This document shows, piece by piece, positions 16,907 to 25,175 of a DNA stretch of 64,000 nucleotides; position 1 is the stretch's first letter; each line of letters begins with the position of its first letter. The translations under genes were made by a program, and so were the position numbers. The stretch spans positions 62,001 to 126,000 of the forward strand of contig UCHD01000004.1 in NCBI GenBank assembly GCA_900472175.1, in the 5' to 3' direction. Source of the stretch: Hyphomicrobiales bacterium. Its GTDB lineage: Bacteria; Pseudomonadota; Alphaproteobacteria; Rhizobiales; Rhizobiaceae. The notes below the pieces were generated by a model. It was not told where the DNA came from and made no database searches. It worked only from the letters and a program-made list of their open reading frames with translations.

Positions 16907-17878
16907 ATGCTCGTTCCAAGCGATGGAACCCAGCATCTCGACCTGCTGGTGTTGCCGGAGACCAATCTGATCCTCGTCGCGTCGGTCATCGAGCCGCTTC
17001 GCGCGGCAAATCGCATTGCCGGAAGGGTGCTTTACGATTGGGATGTTTTCAGCCCGGACGGCGAAGCGATCGAAACCAAGAGTGGCGTCCCGATCCCCGT
17101 TTCCGGGCCTTTCCGGCCGCAGAATGAGACGGCCCCGCTGTTCGTGCTGTCGAGCTACAACTGGCAGGCCTACGCGACCACGCAATTGAAGATGCTCTTG
17201 TCGCGAACGGCACGGCATCGCGAGGTGGTGGCCGGGATCGAGGCAGGCACCTGGCTTCTGGCCGAAACCAGCCTTCTCGACAATTTCTCGGCAACCAACC
17301 ACTGGGAGGATTTCGAGGATTTTGCCGCCGCCTATCCGCAGATCACCACGGTGCGCGAGCGCTTCGTCATTGATGGCAAGCGCATCACCACCGGCGGTTC
17401 GCTGCCGACGCTCGACCTGATGCTGGAACTGATCCGGCGCCAGCACAGCTATTCGCTGGCGCTCGAAGTGTCGCGGCTGTTCATCTATGAGCAGGAGCGC
17501 ACGCGCGGCGATCTGCTGCAGGTACCTGCGATCGGCAATATGCGCATCCTCGATGCGCGGGTGGGCATGGCCGTCAAGCTGATGGAAGAGACTGTCGAGG
17601 CACCGTTGACGTTGGCCCGTCTCGCGCGCCGGACGGGCGTCAGTGCCCGCCATCTGCAGGACCTGTTTCAGGAAACGATGGGAGTGGCGCCGCATGCGCA
17701 TTACCTGGCGCTCCGGCTGAATGCCGCGCGGCGCAAGGTGATCGAAACGCGGGCCGATTTCGCCGATATCGCCGCTGTCACCGGCTTTAATTCATCCTCC
17801 GCCTTTTCCCGCAGCTATCGCGCCCACTACCGCGAAAGCCCGAGCGAGACGCGAAGGCGCGTCAAGCTGAAGAGCTGA
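16907..17878 (+). CDS. cdhR: GlxA/CdhR-type AraC-family transcriptional regulator
   Basis: A 323-residue protein with an N-terminal class-I glutamine-amidotransferase-like domain (LDLLVLPETNLILVASVIEP near the start) and a C-terminal AraC double helix-turn-helix (LARLARRTGVSARHLQDLF and DIAAVTGFNSSSAFSRSY). CdhR of Pseudomonas has this layout and activates carnitine catabolism. Its position divergent from the BKACE/carnitine dehydrogenase operon supports the same role. ATG 16907 has GGAG 8 bases upstream; the frame is open much farther upstream but only antisense to cdhC. Confidence 0.85.
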   Translation: MLVPSDGTQHLDLLVLPETNLILVASVIEPLRAANRIAGRVLYDWDVFSPDGEAIETKSGVPIPVSGPFRPQNETAPLFVLSSYNWQAYATTQLKMLLSRTARHREVVAGIEAGTWLLAETSLLDNFSATNHWEDFEDFAAAYPQITTVRERFVIDGKRITTGGSLPTLDLMLELIRRQHSYSLALEVSRLFIYEQERTRGDLLQVPAIGNMRILDARVGMAVKLMEETVEAPLTLARLARRTGVSARHLQDLFQETMGVAPHAHYLALRLNAARRKVIETRADFADIAAVTGFNSSSAFSRSYRAHYRESPSETRRRVKLKS

Positions 17879-17962
17879 GACGGTAAGTTCATGCACTGAT
17901 TCAACGGGTGGCGGATTGATGAGTCGGATCATGGGTTTGGCGCCCGTTGCGCAGGAATCGAT

Positions 17963-19378
17963 TCAATCGAAAGTAACTGCGATGCCGGATGTTTCATCCG
18001 CCGTCATCATGCCGAACATGGCTTCCGCCACCTGCCGCGAAAGCGCGTTTTTCTGCCAGGCCAGCGACAGGCTTTGCATATAATCCGGGCCGAGCCTGCG
18101 CATGGCCGGGGCGTTTCGCACGCGGGCTGCCGAGCTTTCCGGCAACACCGAAAGATAGCCGTGGTCCATTACCAGATTGAGGATGACCGGGATCGAATCA
18201 ACCTCGGTCAATGTCAGCCGGCTGCGTTCCTGTTCATTCAGCGCCGCGTCGATAAAATGGGCGGCCTGCTGGCGCAGGCCACTCTTCAGGCTGGGGACCG
18301 CGATCGGATTGGATTGCAGCAATGCGCCGATATCGTCGCCGTGTTTTGCAAAGAGTGAGGGATGACCAGCCAACGCCAATGGCGTGCGTGAAATCAGCTT
18401 GCCTTCGAATTCCGGCGGGAAGGTTTCGAGGTCCAGCAACACCACGTCGAAGCGGCGGTTCTTTAATCCGGCGATCAGTTCATCGGCGGTGGCGCTCGAC
18501 ACGAATAGCGGCTGGCGCGGCCGGGCACGATGCCACTTGGCCGTCAGCGCCGCCAGCATGCGGGCGATCTCGCTTTCAGGCCCAAGCGGCATGACCGAGC
18601 CGAAACGCCAGGTCGCCGCCGCGCGGCGGAACCGGTCGCCGGACGCGCGGGACAGCCTGCGCCAGATTTCCAGCAGATTTTCAATGATCGGGATCACCGC
18701 CAGCCCTTCGGGCGTGCAGGTGATGCCGGAAGGCGAACGGATCAACAGCGTGTAACCCAGATCACCCTCGAGGTCGCTCATCTGCCGCGTCAGTTGCGGC
18801 TGGCCGGTTGCCGATACCTTAGCCGCGCTGCGGATACTGCCGCTACGGGCGACCGTGACGAAGCGCTCCAGTGCCGTCAGGCTGATGGAGGGGATGGGCC
18901 AGACGGATATCGAACCGGGAATGTCAGCGTTGGCGATGGTCTCCCTCTTCTCCCCAGCGGGGAGACGTGCCGAGCGGATGCGAGGCGATGAGGGGGCTTT
19001 TTCCGCGACTTCGGAACTTGCCGTCCCCCTCATCCGGCCCTGTGGGCCACCTTCTCCCCGTTGGGGAGAAGAGGGAGCTTGCTGGAAGACCTCATACGAT
19101 GGTTGAGGTTCTGCCTGAGGATTTGAGGTCGGTGAAGGCCGTAACAGCAACTGGATCGCCGCGTTGGCTGCCGTAAGGTCCGCCATCCGGCTTTGTGCCT
19201 CCAGCGTCGGCACCAGATTGCCCCGTTCGCGCCGGACGAGCGGGACCGCGATGGCGGCCTCGAACCGTTTAAGGGCAGCGCTGACACTTGCGGGTGGCCT
19301 GCCGCTTGCCTTTGCTGCCCGGCGGATTCCTTGATGCTCAAGGATCGCGTGGATCAGGGAAAGGGTGGCAATGTCCAT
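17963..19378 (-). CDS. LysR-family regulator with two helix-turn-helix domains and an embedded repeat element
   Basis: The 471-residue protein has a first LysR-type winged helix (about 1-60, MDIATLSLIHAILEHQG, then RRAAKASGRPPASVSAALKRFE), a low-complexity linker (about 75-160), a second LysR helix-turn-helix (SLTALERFVTVARSGSIRSA, then GQPQLTRQMSDLEGDLGY) and a C-terminal effector-binding domain. The linker includes about 46 residues encoded by a palindromic repeat. It is divergent from the ergothionase-like operon and is its probable regulator. ATG 19378 is the domain-based start; in-frame starts at 19441, 19453 and 19504 cannot be excluded. Usual LysR proteins have about 300 residues. Confidence 0.8.
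   Translation of the reverse strand: MDIATLSLIHAILEHQGIRRAAKASGRPPASVSAALKRFEAAIAVPLVRRERGNLVPTLEAQSRMADLTAANAAIQLLLRPSPTSNPQAEPQPSYEVFQQAPSSPQRGEGGPQGRMRGTASSEVAEKAPSSPRIRSARLPAGEKRETIANADIPGSISVWPIPSISLTALERFVTVARSGSIRSAAKVSATGQPQLTRQMSDLEGDLGYTLLIRSPSGITCTPEGLAVIPIIENLLEIWRRLSRASGDRFRRAAATWRFGSVMPLGPESEIARMLAALTAKWHRARPRQPLFVSSATADELIAGLKNRRFDVVLLDLETFPPEFEGKLISRTPLALAGHPSLFAKHGDDIGALLQSNPIAVPSLKSGLRQQAAHFIDAALNEQERSRLTLTEVDSIPVILNLVMDHGYLSVLPESSAARVRNAPAMRRLGPDYMQSLSLAWQKNALSRQVAEAMFGMMTADETSGIAVTFD
18941..19077. repeat. RIME-like palindromic element inserted in frame in the LysR gene
   Basis: The 137-base element is bounded by perfect 16-base inverted repeats: CTCCCTCTTCTCCCCA at 18941-18956 and its complement at 19062-19077. 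Inside are the typical ATCCGGCCCTGTGGGCCAC and GATGAGGGGG segments of rhizobial intergenic elements. It is read through on the minus strand as residues about 101-146 of the regulator, with the typical peptide APSSPQRGEGGPQGRMRG, without stop or frameshift. Confidence 0.8.
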
Positions 19379-19457
19379 CGGTGGTTTTGATCCCCTGAAG
19401 CCAAATTCTAAACCCGTGCCGATCTGTACGGTTACCGGCATCTCGTGTTTCATTTTT

Positions 19458-19481
19458 GGGATATAACACAAACCGGGATAT
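19458..19481. promoter_or_regulatory. Direct repeats in the LysR/ergothionase divergent promoter
   Basis: GGGATAT occurs at 19458-19464 and again at 19475-19481, 17 bases apart, in the 139-base divergent region. These could be half-sites for the two-headed LysR regulator. No clear promoter boxes were identified. Confidence 0.3.
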
Positions 19482-19517
19482 TGGGCATAGCATGCTGCCA
19501 ACAAGGTGAGTCAAAGC

Positions 19518-21056
19518 ATGCATGCATCGGTGAAAACCATCGTCCTCAACGGCAATCCGCTCGACTTCTCCGCACTGGAGAAAATCGGCTCGGGCCTGTT
19601 CGTGCCGGTCGTGTCCGAGCAGTCGTTCGAGCGGGTTGATACGGCCCACAAGGTCATCGCCGACCGTATCGCCATGGGCCTGCCGGTCTATGGCGCCAAT
19701 ACCGGTGTCGGCTCGATGAAGGACCGGCTTTGGACGGTCGATGATCTCGCGGAATTCAATACAGCGCTGGTCAAGGCGCATCATTTCGGCACCGGCCCGC
19801 TGTTTTCTCAAGCCATTGTCCGCAAGGCCATTGCCATCCGCATCAACACGGCGCTCGGCGGCCATACGGGCTGCAGCGTCGACCTCGTCAAGGCATTTTT
19901 GGGACTTCTCGAGCGTGGCGTCGTGCCGGCGGTGCATCGCCATGGCTCGATCGGCTGCGCGGATATCGGCTTGATGGGGCAGGTCGCCTCCGTGCTGACC
20001 GGCACCGGCCAGGCTTTTTTCGAGGGCGAATTGCTGGACGCCGATGAAGCCTTGCGCCGCGCCGGCCTCGAATCCTTTGTCATGTTGCCGCGCGATGCAC
20101 TGGCCGCCCTCAGCGTCAACGCGACGGCTTTTGCCGCTGCCGCCGACGTTTTGCGGGAGGCCGCCTCGGCCGTGCGCGTGCTGATGACGACCGGGCTGAT
20201 GTCGTCGCTGGCGCTCGGCGCCTCGGCCGACCCTTGGCGGGTGGCAGCGACGCTGGGTACACGCGGCGAGGCGCTGGTCGGCTCCTGGCTTTACGGCCAG
20301 TCCGATTGTGTCGATTGGCCGCTGCCGACGGCGATCCATGATCCATTGAGCCTTCGCATGACCGCCCAGGTTTTTGGCGCGGCCGTCGATACGCTGCTGG
20401 TTGCCGCCGAGCGGCTGGTTGATGCGACCTATCTTTCCGATGACAATCCGGTGGTGTTGGGTGGGCAGGTGCATGCCTCCGGTGCCTCTCTGCCGCTAAC
20501 GACGACGCTCTATATCGAGACGGCACAGATCGCCTTTTCGCATGTGGCGCGCAATGTGCTGAACCGCTGCATCCTTCTCTCCAACGGCGTGCGGCGAAAC
20601 CTGCCGGTCAATCTCGTTGCACAGGGCGAGATCGCCAGCGGTCTCGGACCTCTGATGAAGCTGGTGGTGGAACTCTATATGCGCGTCCAGTCGCTGGCGG
20701 TTCCCTTGTCGGCACAGTCGATTGTCGTTGCCGGTGGACTGGAGGAGGAGGCGACTTTCCTGCCGCTGATCGTCGAGCGCATGGAGACACAGGTCCGCGA
20801 TCTCCGGCAAATGGCGGCAATCGAGGCGATGCTTTCGGCCCAGGCGGTCGATCTGCTCGGCGATACGCCGCAGGGCGTTACCCAGATTGCCTATGACCGG
20901 GTGCGGGCAGTCAGCCCCACCTATCTCAAGGACCGGCCGCTCTCCAACGAGATCGAAGTGCTGCATCATGATTTTGCCTGCGGCCGTTTGCTGGAGGAAA
21001 TCGTGACAGCGGCGCCAATGCCGGAATTCGACACTTTCTTCGCGCTCGGACAGTAG
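19518..21056 (+). CDS. MIO-less histidine-ammonia-lyase homologue, probable ergothionase (ergothioneine trimethylamine-lyase)
   Basis: The 512-residue protein has the aromatic amino acid lyase fold: LPVYGANTGVGSMKD near residue 58, HGSIG before residue 147, and DDNPVV later. In histidine ammonia-lyase the HGSIG-like segment is followed by Ala-Ser-Gly, which cyclises to the MIO cofactor. Here the residues are Cys147-Ala148-Asp149, so MIO cannot form. Known ergothionases are lyases of this family that work without MIO and eliminate trimethylamine from ergothioneine to give thiourocanate. The neighbouring urocanase, DUF917, hydantoinase and carbamoylase genes support this. ATG 19518 follows an AAGGTGA site; GTG 19506 is less likely. 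Confidence 0.82.
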   Translation: MHASVKTIVLNGNPLDFSALEKIGSGLFVPVVSEQSFERVDTAHKVIADRIAMGLPVYGANTGVGSMKDRLWTVDDLAEFNTALVKAHHFGTGPLFSQAIVRKAIAIRINTALGGHTGCSVDLVKAFLGLLERGVVPAVHRHGSIGCADIGLMGQVASVLTGTGQAFFEGELLDADEALRRAGLESFVMLPRDALAALSVNATAFAAAADVLREAASAVRVLMTTGLMSSLALGASADPWRVAATLGTRGEALVGSWLYGQSDCVDWPLPTAIHDPLSLRMTAQVFGAAVDTLLVAAERLVDATYLSDDNPVVLGGQVHASGASLPLTTTLYIETAQIAFSHVARNVLNRCILLSNGVRRNLPVNLVAQGEIASGLGPLMKLVVELYMRVQSLAVPLSAQSIVVAGGLEEEATFLPLIVERMETQVRDLRQMAAIEAMLSAQAVDLLGDTPQGVTQIAYDRVRAVSPTYLKDRPLSNEIEVLHHDFACGRLLEEIVTAAPMPEFDTFFALGQ

Positions 21057-21067
21057 AGGAAACAACA

Positions 21068-22447
21068 ATGTCTGACTTCGATCTGGTTTTGAAAGGCACT
21101 GTTGTTCTCGCCGATCGCATCGTCGAAGGCGGATTTGTCGCTGTGCGTGACGGCAAGGTACAATTTACAGGGCAGGGCGCCATGCCGTCTGCGCGCGAAC
21201 GCCATGACCTCGGCAGCGCGTTGATCCTGCCCGGCGCAATCGACGCACAGACGCATTCTCTGTCCCAGAAGGACCAGGAGGATTTTATCTGGTCGACGCG
21301 CTCGGCCGCTGCCGGAGGCGTGACGACAATCGTCGATATGCCCTATGACGAGGGCAATCTGGTCTGCTCGGGGCAGGCCGTCCAGCGCAAGATCGATCAC
21401 GCCGGTAAACAGGCACGCGTCGATTTCGCGCTTTATGGCACGATCGACCCGGAAGAGGGCCCGGCGCGGATCGGCGAAATGGTCGATGCCGGTGTTGCCG
21501 CCTTCAAGTTCTCGACTTTTGGTACGGACCCGAAACGGTTTCCGCGCATTCCGGCCGGCCTGCTGGAGGATTGTTTTGCAGCCATTGCACCCACCGGTCT
21601 GGCTGCGGGCGTGCACAACGAGGACGACGAGGCGGTGCGGGCCGCAATCGACAAGGTCAAGGCGGCGGGTATCACCGATTACCGCGCCCACGGCCTGTCG
21701 CGCCCGCCACTGACAGAGCTGCTTGCCACCAATCAGATTTATGAAACCGGCGCTGCCACCGGTTGCCCGGCCCATGTCGTGCACTGCTCCGTCGGTCGGG
21801 GCTACGATATCGCGAGCGCCTACCGGGCGCAGGGTTTTCACGCCACGATCGAATGCTGCATTCATTATCTCATTCTCGATGAGGAAAACGATGTGAGGCG
21901 GCTGGGCGGCAAGGCGAAGATCAATCCGCCGATCCGGCCGCGGGCTGAAGTCGAGAAACTCTGGCGGCACGTGGCTGATGGCAAGGTGACGATGGTCTCG
22001 ACCGATCACGTCAGCTGGTCGGAAAATCGCAAGACCAATCCGGACATGCTGGCCAACGCGTCGGGCGTGCCGGGGCTGGAAGTGATGATCCCGCTGTTCA
22101 TCAAAGGTGCGCTGGAGCGCGGTATTCCGCTGACGCGCGCGGCCGAACTGATGGCGCTCAATCCAGCCCGCCATTTCCGGCTGGATCACCAGAAGGGTGC
22201 TCTCGAAACCGGCAAGGATGCGGATATCGCTGTGCTGATACCGGCACCGTATACCTACGATGCCGATGAAAGCGGCAACAATGTTGTCGGCTGGTCGCCT
22301 TACAACGGTATTCGCCTGCCGTGGCGAGTGGCTGCGACCTATAACCGGGGCGCACAGGTTTTTGACGGCAAGACGGTGCTGGCAGCGCCGGGTGCAGGTC
22401 AGTTCATCCGGCCACTGGCAAGCCTGCCGTTGCGCGGGGCGCTCTGA
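21068..22447 (+). CDS. Dihydropyrimidinase/hydantoinase-like amidohydrolase
   Basis: A 459-residue cyclic amidohydrolase of the dihydroorotase/hydantoinase group. It has the strand LPGAIDAQTHS (about 57), the AFKFSTFG segment with the Lys that is usually carboxylated, HNEDD, AHVVHCS and the late STDHVSW aspartate. The first metal motif, usually HxH, reads Gln-Thr-His here, so one metal ligand is changed. In the proposed pathway it opens hydantoin-5-propionate to N-carbamoyl-glutamate. It lies 11 bases after the lyase gene and overlaps the next gene by one base (TGATG). Confidence 0.85.
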   Translation: MSDFDLVLKGTVVLADRIVEGGFVAVRDGKVQFTGQGAMPSARERHDLGSALILPGAIDAQTHSLSQKDQEDFIWSTRSAAAGGVTTIVDMPYDEGNLVCSGQAVQRKIDHAGKQARVDFALYGTIDPEEGPARIGEMVDAGVAAFKFSTFGTDPKRFPRIPAGLLEDCFAAIAPTGLAAGVHNEDDEAVRAAIDKVKAAGITDYRAHGLSRPPLTELLATNQIYETGAATGCPAHVVHCSVGRGYDIASAYRAQGFHATIECCIHYLILDEENDVRRLGGKAKINPPIRPRAEVEKLWRHVADGKVTMVSTDHVSWSENRKTNPDMLANASGVPGLEVMIPLFIKGALERGIPLTRAAELMALNPARHFRLDHQKGALETGKDADIAVLIPAPYTYDADESGNNVVGWSPYNGIRLPWRVAATYNRGAQVFDGKTVLAAPGAGQFIRPLASLPLRGAL

Positions 22448-23715
22448 TGAGCGCAGTGGAAACCAATCTGCCCGTCAATGCAAGCCGTATTGCCGATATC
22501 ATCAAGGCTCTTGCCCGCATCACCGAGCCGGACAAGCCTTATACCCGCCGTGCCTTCACGCCGCTGTTTCTCGATGGCCGCGCCTTCCTCGAACAGCGTT
22601 TCAAGGCTGCGGGCCTGGAAACAAGGATCGATGCCTCCGGAAACATGATCGGCCGCCGCAAGGGGCGGAAATCGGCGCTCGGGACGATCATGCTCGGGTC
22701 GCATTCCGATACGGTGCCGGAAGGCGGGCGTTTCGATGGGATTGCGGGCGTCGCGGCAGCGCTGGAAGTGGCGCAGGCGCTCAACGAGGCTGGTATCCGG
22801 CTCGATCACGATCTGGAGGTTGTCGATTTCCTGGCCGAGGAAGTATCGATCTTCGGTGTCTCCTGCGTCGGTAGCCGTGGGCTGGCAGGATTGATCCCGG
22901 ATGGCTGGCTGAGCCGGACGCAAGGGGAACTGACTCTACGGCAGGGTATCATCGACGCGGGTGGCGACCCGTCGCGGCTGTCGCGGCAGAAGCGCTCGGA
23001 TATCAGGGCTTTTCTGGAATTGCATATCGAGCAGGGGCCGGTGCTGGAAGCCGAACGCTGTGATATCGGCATCGTGACGGCGATTGCGGGAATTACCCGC
23101 ATCGAAATCCTCTTCGAAGGCCAGGCAGATCATGCCGGCACGACGCCGATGGGCCGCAGGCGCGATGCGCTGGTCGCTGCCGCGCGGATGGTTGGCGCGG
23201 TCGAGCGGCTGGCATTGGAATATGCGCAAGGCGAGGGGCATTTTACCGCGACGGTGGGCGAATTCTCGATCGAGCCGAATGCCGCCAATGTCGTGCCGTC
23301 GCGGGCCCGCATCCTGATTGATGCCCGCGCGGAATTGCGGCCCGACATGGAGCGGTTCATTGCTGAGATCGATCAGCTTGCCGTTGATATTCAGCGCGAG
23401 ACCGGTGTCTCGATAGCCTCGCCTAAGCTGATTTCAGACAATTTTCCGACGCCTGCCGATCCGCTTGTCATGGTCAATCTCGAACAGGCCAGTGATCGTG
23501 TCGGCGCCAAGCGCCGCCGCATGGCGTCGGGTGCCGGGCATGACACGGCCTGGATGGCGCGGATTTCCAAGTCGGCGATGATCTTCATCGCCTGCCGCGA
23601 TGGGCGCTCGCATACGCCGGACGAATGGGCCGAGAATGACGATGTGGCGCTCGGTACAGCTGTTTTGTTTGAGGCGGTGCGCAAACTTGACGTTGATTTA
23701 CAGGGAGAGCCGTAA
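22447..23715 (+). CDS. M20-family Zn-dependent N-carbamoyl-L-amino acid amidohydrolase
   Basis: A 422-residue hydrolase of the allantoate amidohydrolase/L-carbamoylase/beta-ureidopropionase family. The dinuclear-metal motifs are clear: GSHSDTVPEGGRFDG, FLAEEVSIFG and ELHIEQGPVLE, with the substrate-binding DHAGTTPMGRRRDAL and the C-terminal SGAGHDTAWMA. In the proposed route it hydrolyses N-carbamoyl-L-glutamate to glutamate, ammonia and carbon dioxide. It overlaps both neighbours by one base, showing tight co-translation. Confidence 0.9.
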   Translation: MSAVETNLPVNASRIADIIKALARITEPDKPYTRRAFTPLFLDGRAFLEQRFKAAGLETRIDASGNMIGRRKGRKSALGTIMLGSHSDTVPEGGRFDGIAGVAAALEVAQALNEAGIRLDHDLEVVDFLAEEVSIFGVSCVGSRGLAGLIPDGWLSRTQGELTLRQGIIDAGGDPSRLSRQKRSDIRAFLELHIEQGPVLEAERCDIGIVTAIAGITRIEILFEGQADHAGTTPMGRRRDALVAAARMVGAVERLALEYAQGEGHFTATVGEFSIEPNAANVVPSRARILIDARAELRPDMERFIAEIDQLAVDIQRETGVSIASPKLISDNFPTPADPLVMVNLEQASDRVGAKRRRMASGAGHDTAWMARISKSAMIFIACRDGRSHTPDEWAENDDVALGTAVLFEAVRKLDVDLQGEP

Positions 23716-24806
23716 TGGGCCGGATACTGACTGAAAAAGACGTCGAGGCGGCCGTCAAGGGCGGATCGGTCTATGCGGCGGGCGGCGGCGGCTGGGCCGA
23801 TCATGGCCGCATGCTGGGTTATGCGGCCGTGTCGATCGGCAAGCCCGAACTGGTCTCCATCGATGAGCTTGATGCCAACGATTGGGTGGCGACAGCAGCC
23901 GCCATCGGCGCGCCTGCCTCGACCACACCTTGGGAAATGCGCGGTGTCGATTACGTCAAGGCGGTCGAGCTGCTGCAGGAGGCGTTGGGTGAGAAGGTTT
24001 CGGCCTTGATGGTCGGGCAGAACGGCAAGTCATCGACGCTGAACGGCTGGCTGCCCTCGGCAATCCTCGGCACCAAGGTTCTGGATGCCGTTGGCGACAT
24101 GCGCGCGCATCCGACCGGCGACATGGGCTCGATCGGCATGGCCGGCTCGCCCGAGCAGATGATCCAGACCGCTGTTGGCGGCAATCGCGACAAGAACCGC
24201 TATATCGAGCTGGTGGTTCGCGGCGCCACAGCCAAGGTGTCGCCGATTCTCCGCACGGCATCGGATATGTCCGGCGGTTTCATCGCCTCCTGCCGCAATC
24301 CGCTCAGGGCCTCCTATGTCCGCAACAATGCGGCGCTTGGCGGGATTTCGCTGGCCCTGACTCTGGGTGAGGCGATCATCGCGGCGGAAGGCAAGGGCGG
24401 CAGTGCCATCATCGATACTATTGCCAAGACCACCAACGGCACGATCCTGGCCGAAGGCGTGATCACCGATAAATCCGTCGTCTACACTAAGGAAGCCTTC
24501 GATATCGGCACGGTTACCTTGGGGAAGGGCGATGACTCGACGGTCCTTCACATCATGAACGAATACATGGCCGTCGAGGATGCCGGAGGCACGCGGCTTG
24601 CTACCTTCCCCGACGTCATCACCACGCTGTCGCCGGAGGGAGAGCCGCTGAGCGTCGGGCAGCTGCAGGTGGGCATGAGGATTTTCGTGCTGCATGTGCC
24701 GAAGACCGTTATTCCGCTGGCGTCGAGCGTGCTCGATCCCAGCGTCTATCCCTCGGTGGAGAAGGCGATGGGGATCGAATTGGCGAAATACGCGTTGGCC
24801 AAGTGA
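23715..24806 (+). CDS. DUF917 family protein, probable thiohydantoin (or S-methyl-thiohydantoin) desulfurase
   Basis: The 363-residue protein matches the DUF917 family from its start (ILTEKDVEAAVKGGSVYAAGGGG) through the central GNRDKNRYIELVVRG region. Members of this family have been linked to removal of sulfur from thiohydantoins in ergothioneine breakdown, giving hydantoin-5-propionate plus sulfide or methanethiol. It lies between the carbamoylase and the TfoX-like gene, in the same operon as the urocanase homologue that would make its substrate. The family is recognised from sequence; the reaction is inferred from family knowledge and context. Confidence 0.8.
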   Translation: MGRILTEKDVEAAVKGGSVYAAGGGGWADHGRMLGYAAVSIGKPELVSIDELDANDWVATAAAIGAPASTTPWEMRGVDYVKAVELLQEALGEKVSALMVGQNGKSSTLNGWLPSAILGTKVLDAVGDMRAHPTGDMGSIGMAGSPEQMIQTAVGGNRDKNRYIELVVRGATAKVSPILRTASDMSGGFIASCRNPLRASYVRNNAALGGISLALTLGEAIIAAEGKGGSAIIDTIAKTTNGTILAEGVITDKSVVYTKEAFDIGTVTLGKGDDSTVLHIMNEYMAVEDAGGTRLATFPDVITTLSPEGEPLSVGQLQVGMRIFVLHVPKTVIPLASSVLDPSVYPSVEKAMGIELAKYALAK

Positions 24807-24818
24807 CGGAGGCATGCC

Positions 24819-25148
24819 GTGGCACGCGACAGGGACCTGGAAGACATCATTCGCGCCGATCTCGGTTATCGCGCCGGGCTCTCCGAAAAGACCATGTTCG
24901 GCGGACTGGCCTGGCTTCTCGACGGTAACCTGCTGTGCGGGGCGCGCGACGAGGGTATGCTGGTCCGGCTCGGCAAGGGCAATGACAGCTGGGCGCTCGC
25001 CATCGACGGTGTTGCCGCCATGATCATGAACGGCCGCAGGATGGAAGGCTGGGTGCGTGCCTCACCGGCGGTCTGCACGGAAGAAGACACCCGTAAGCGC
25101 TTGATTTCCGGGGCGCTTGCCTTCGTCGATACTCTGCCGCCGAAATAA
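24819..25148 (+). CDS. TfoX N-terminal-domain family protein
   Basis: A 109-residue soluble protein with the TfoX_N pattern: DLGYRAGLSEKTMFGGLAWL near the start, then CGARDEGMLVRLG, and a C-terminal helix. In other bacteria TfoX is a competence regulator, but single-domain proteins like this are widespread and uncharacterised. It lies 12 bases after the DUF917 gene and 27 bases before the urocanase homologue, so it is translated from the catabolic operon. Its role there is unknown. Confidence 0.8.
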   Translation: MARDRDLEDIIRADLGYRAGLSEKTMFGGLAWLLDGNLLCGARDEGMLVRLGKGNDSWALAIDGVAAMIMNGRRMEGWVRASPAVCTEEDTRKRLISGALAFVDTLPPK

Positions 25149-25175
25149 GATATTCCGATCCGCAAAGGGACCACC

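Noticed and set aside
15013-17127. 704-codon plus-strand frame opposite carnitine dehydrogenase and BKACE genes
   Set aside because: Antisense shadow across two recognised genes and a repeat; no plausible protein domains.
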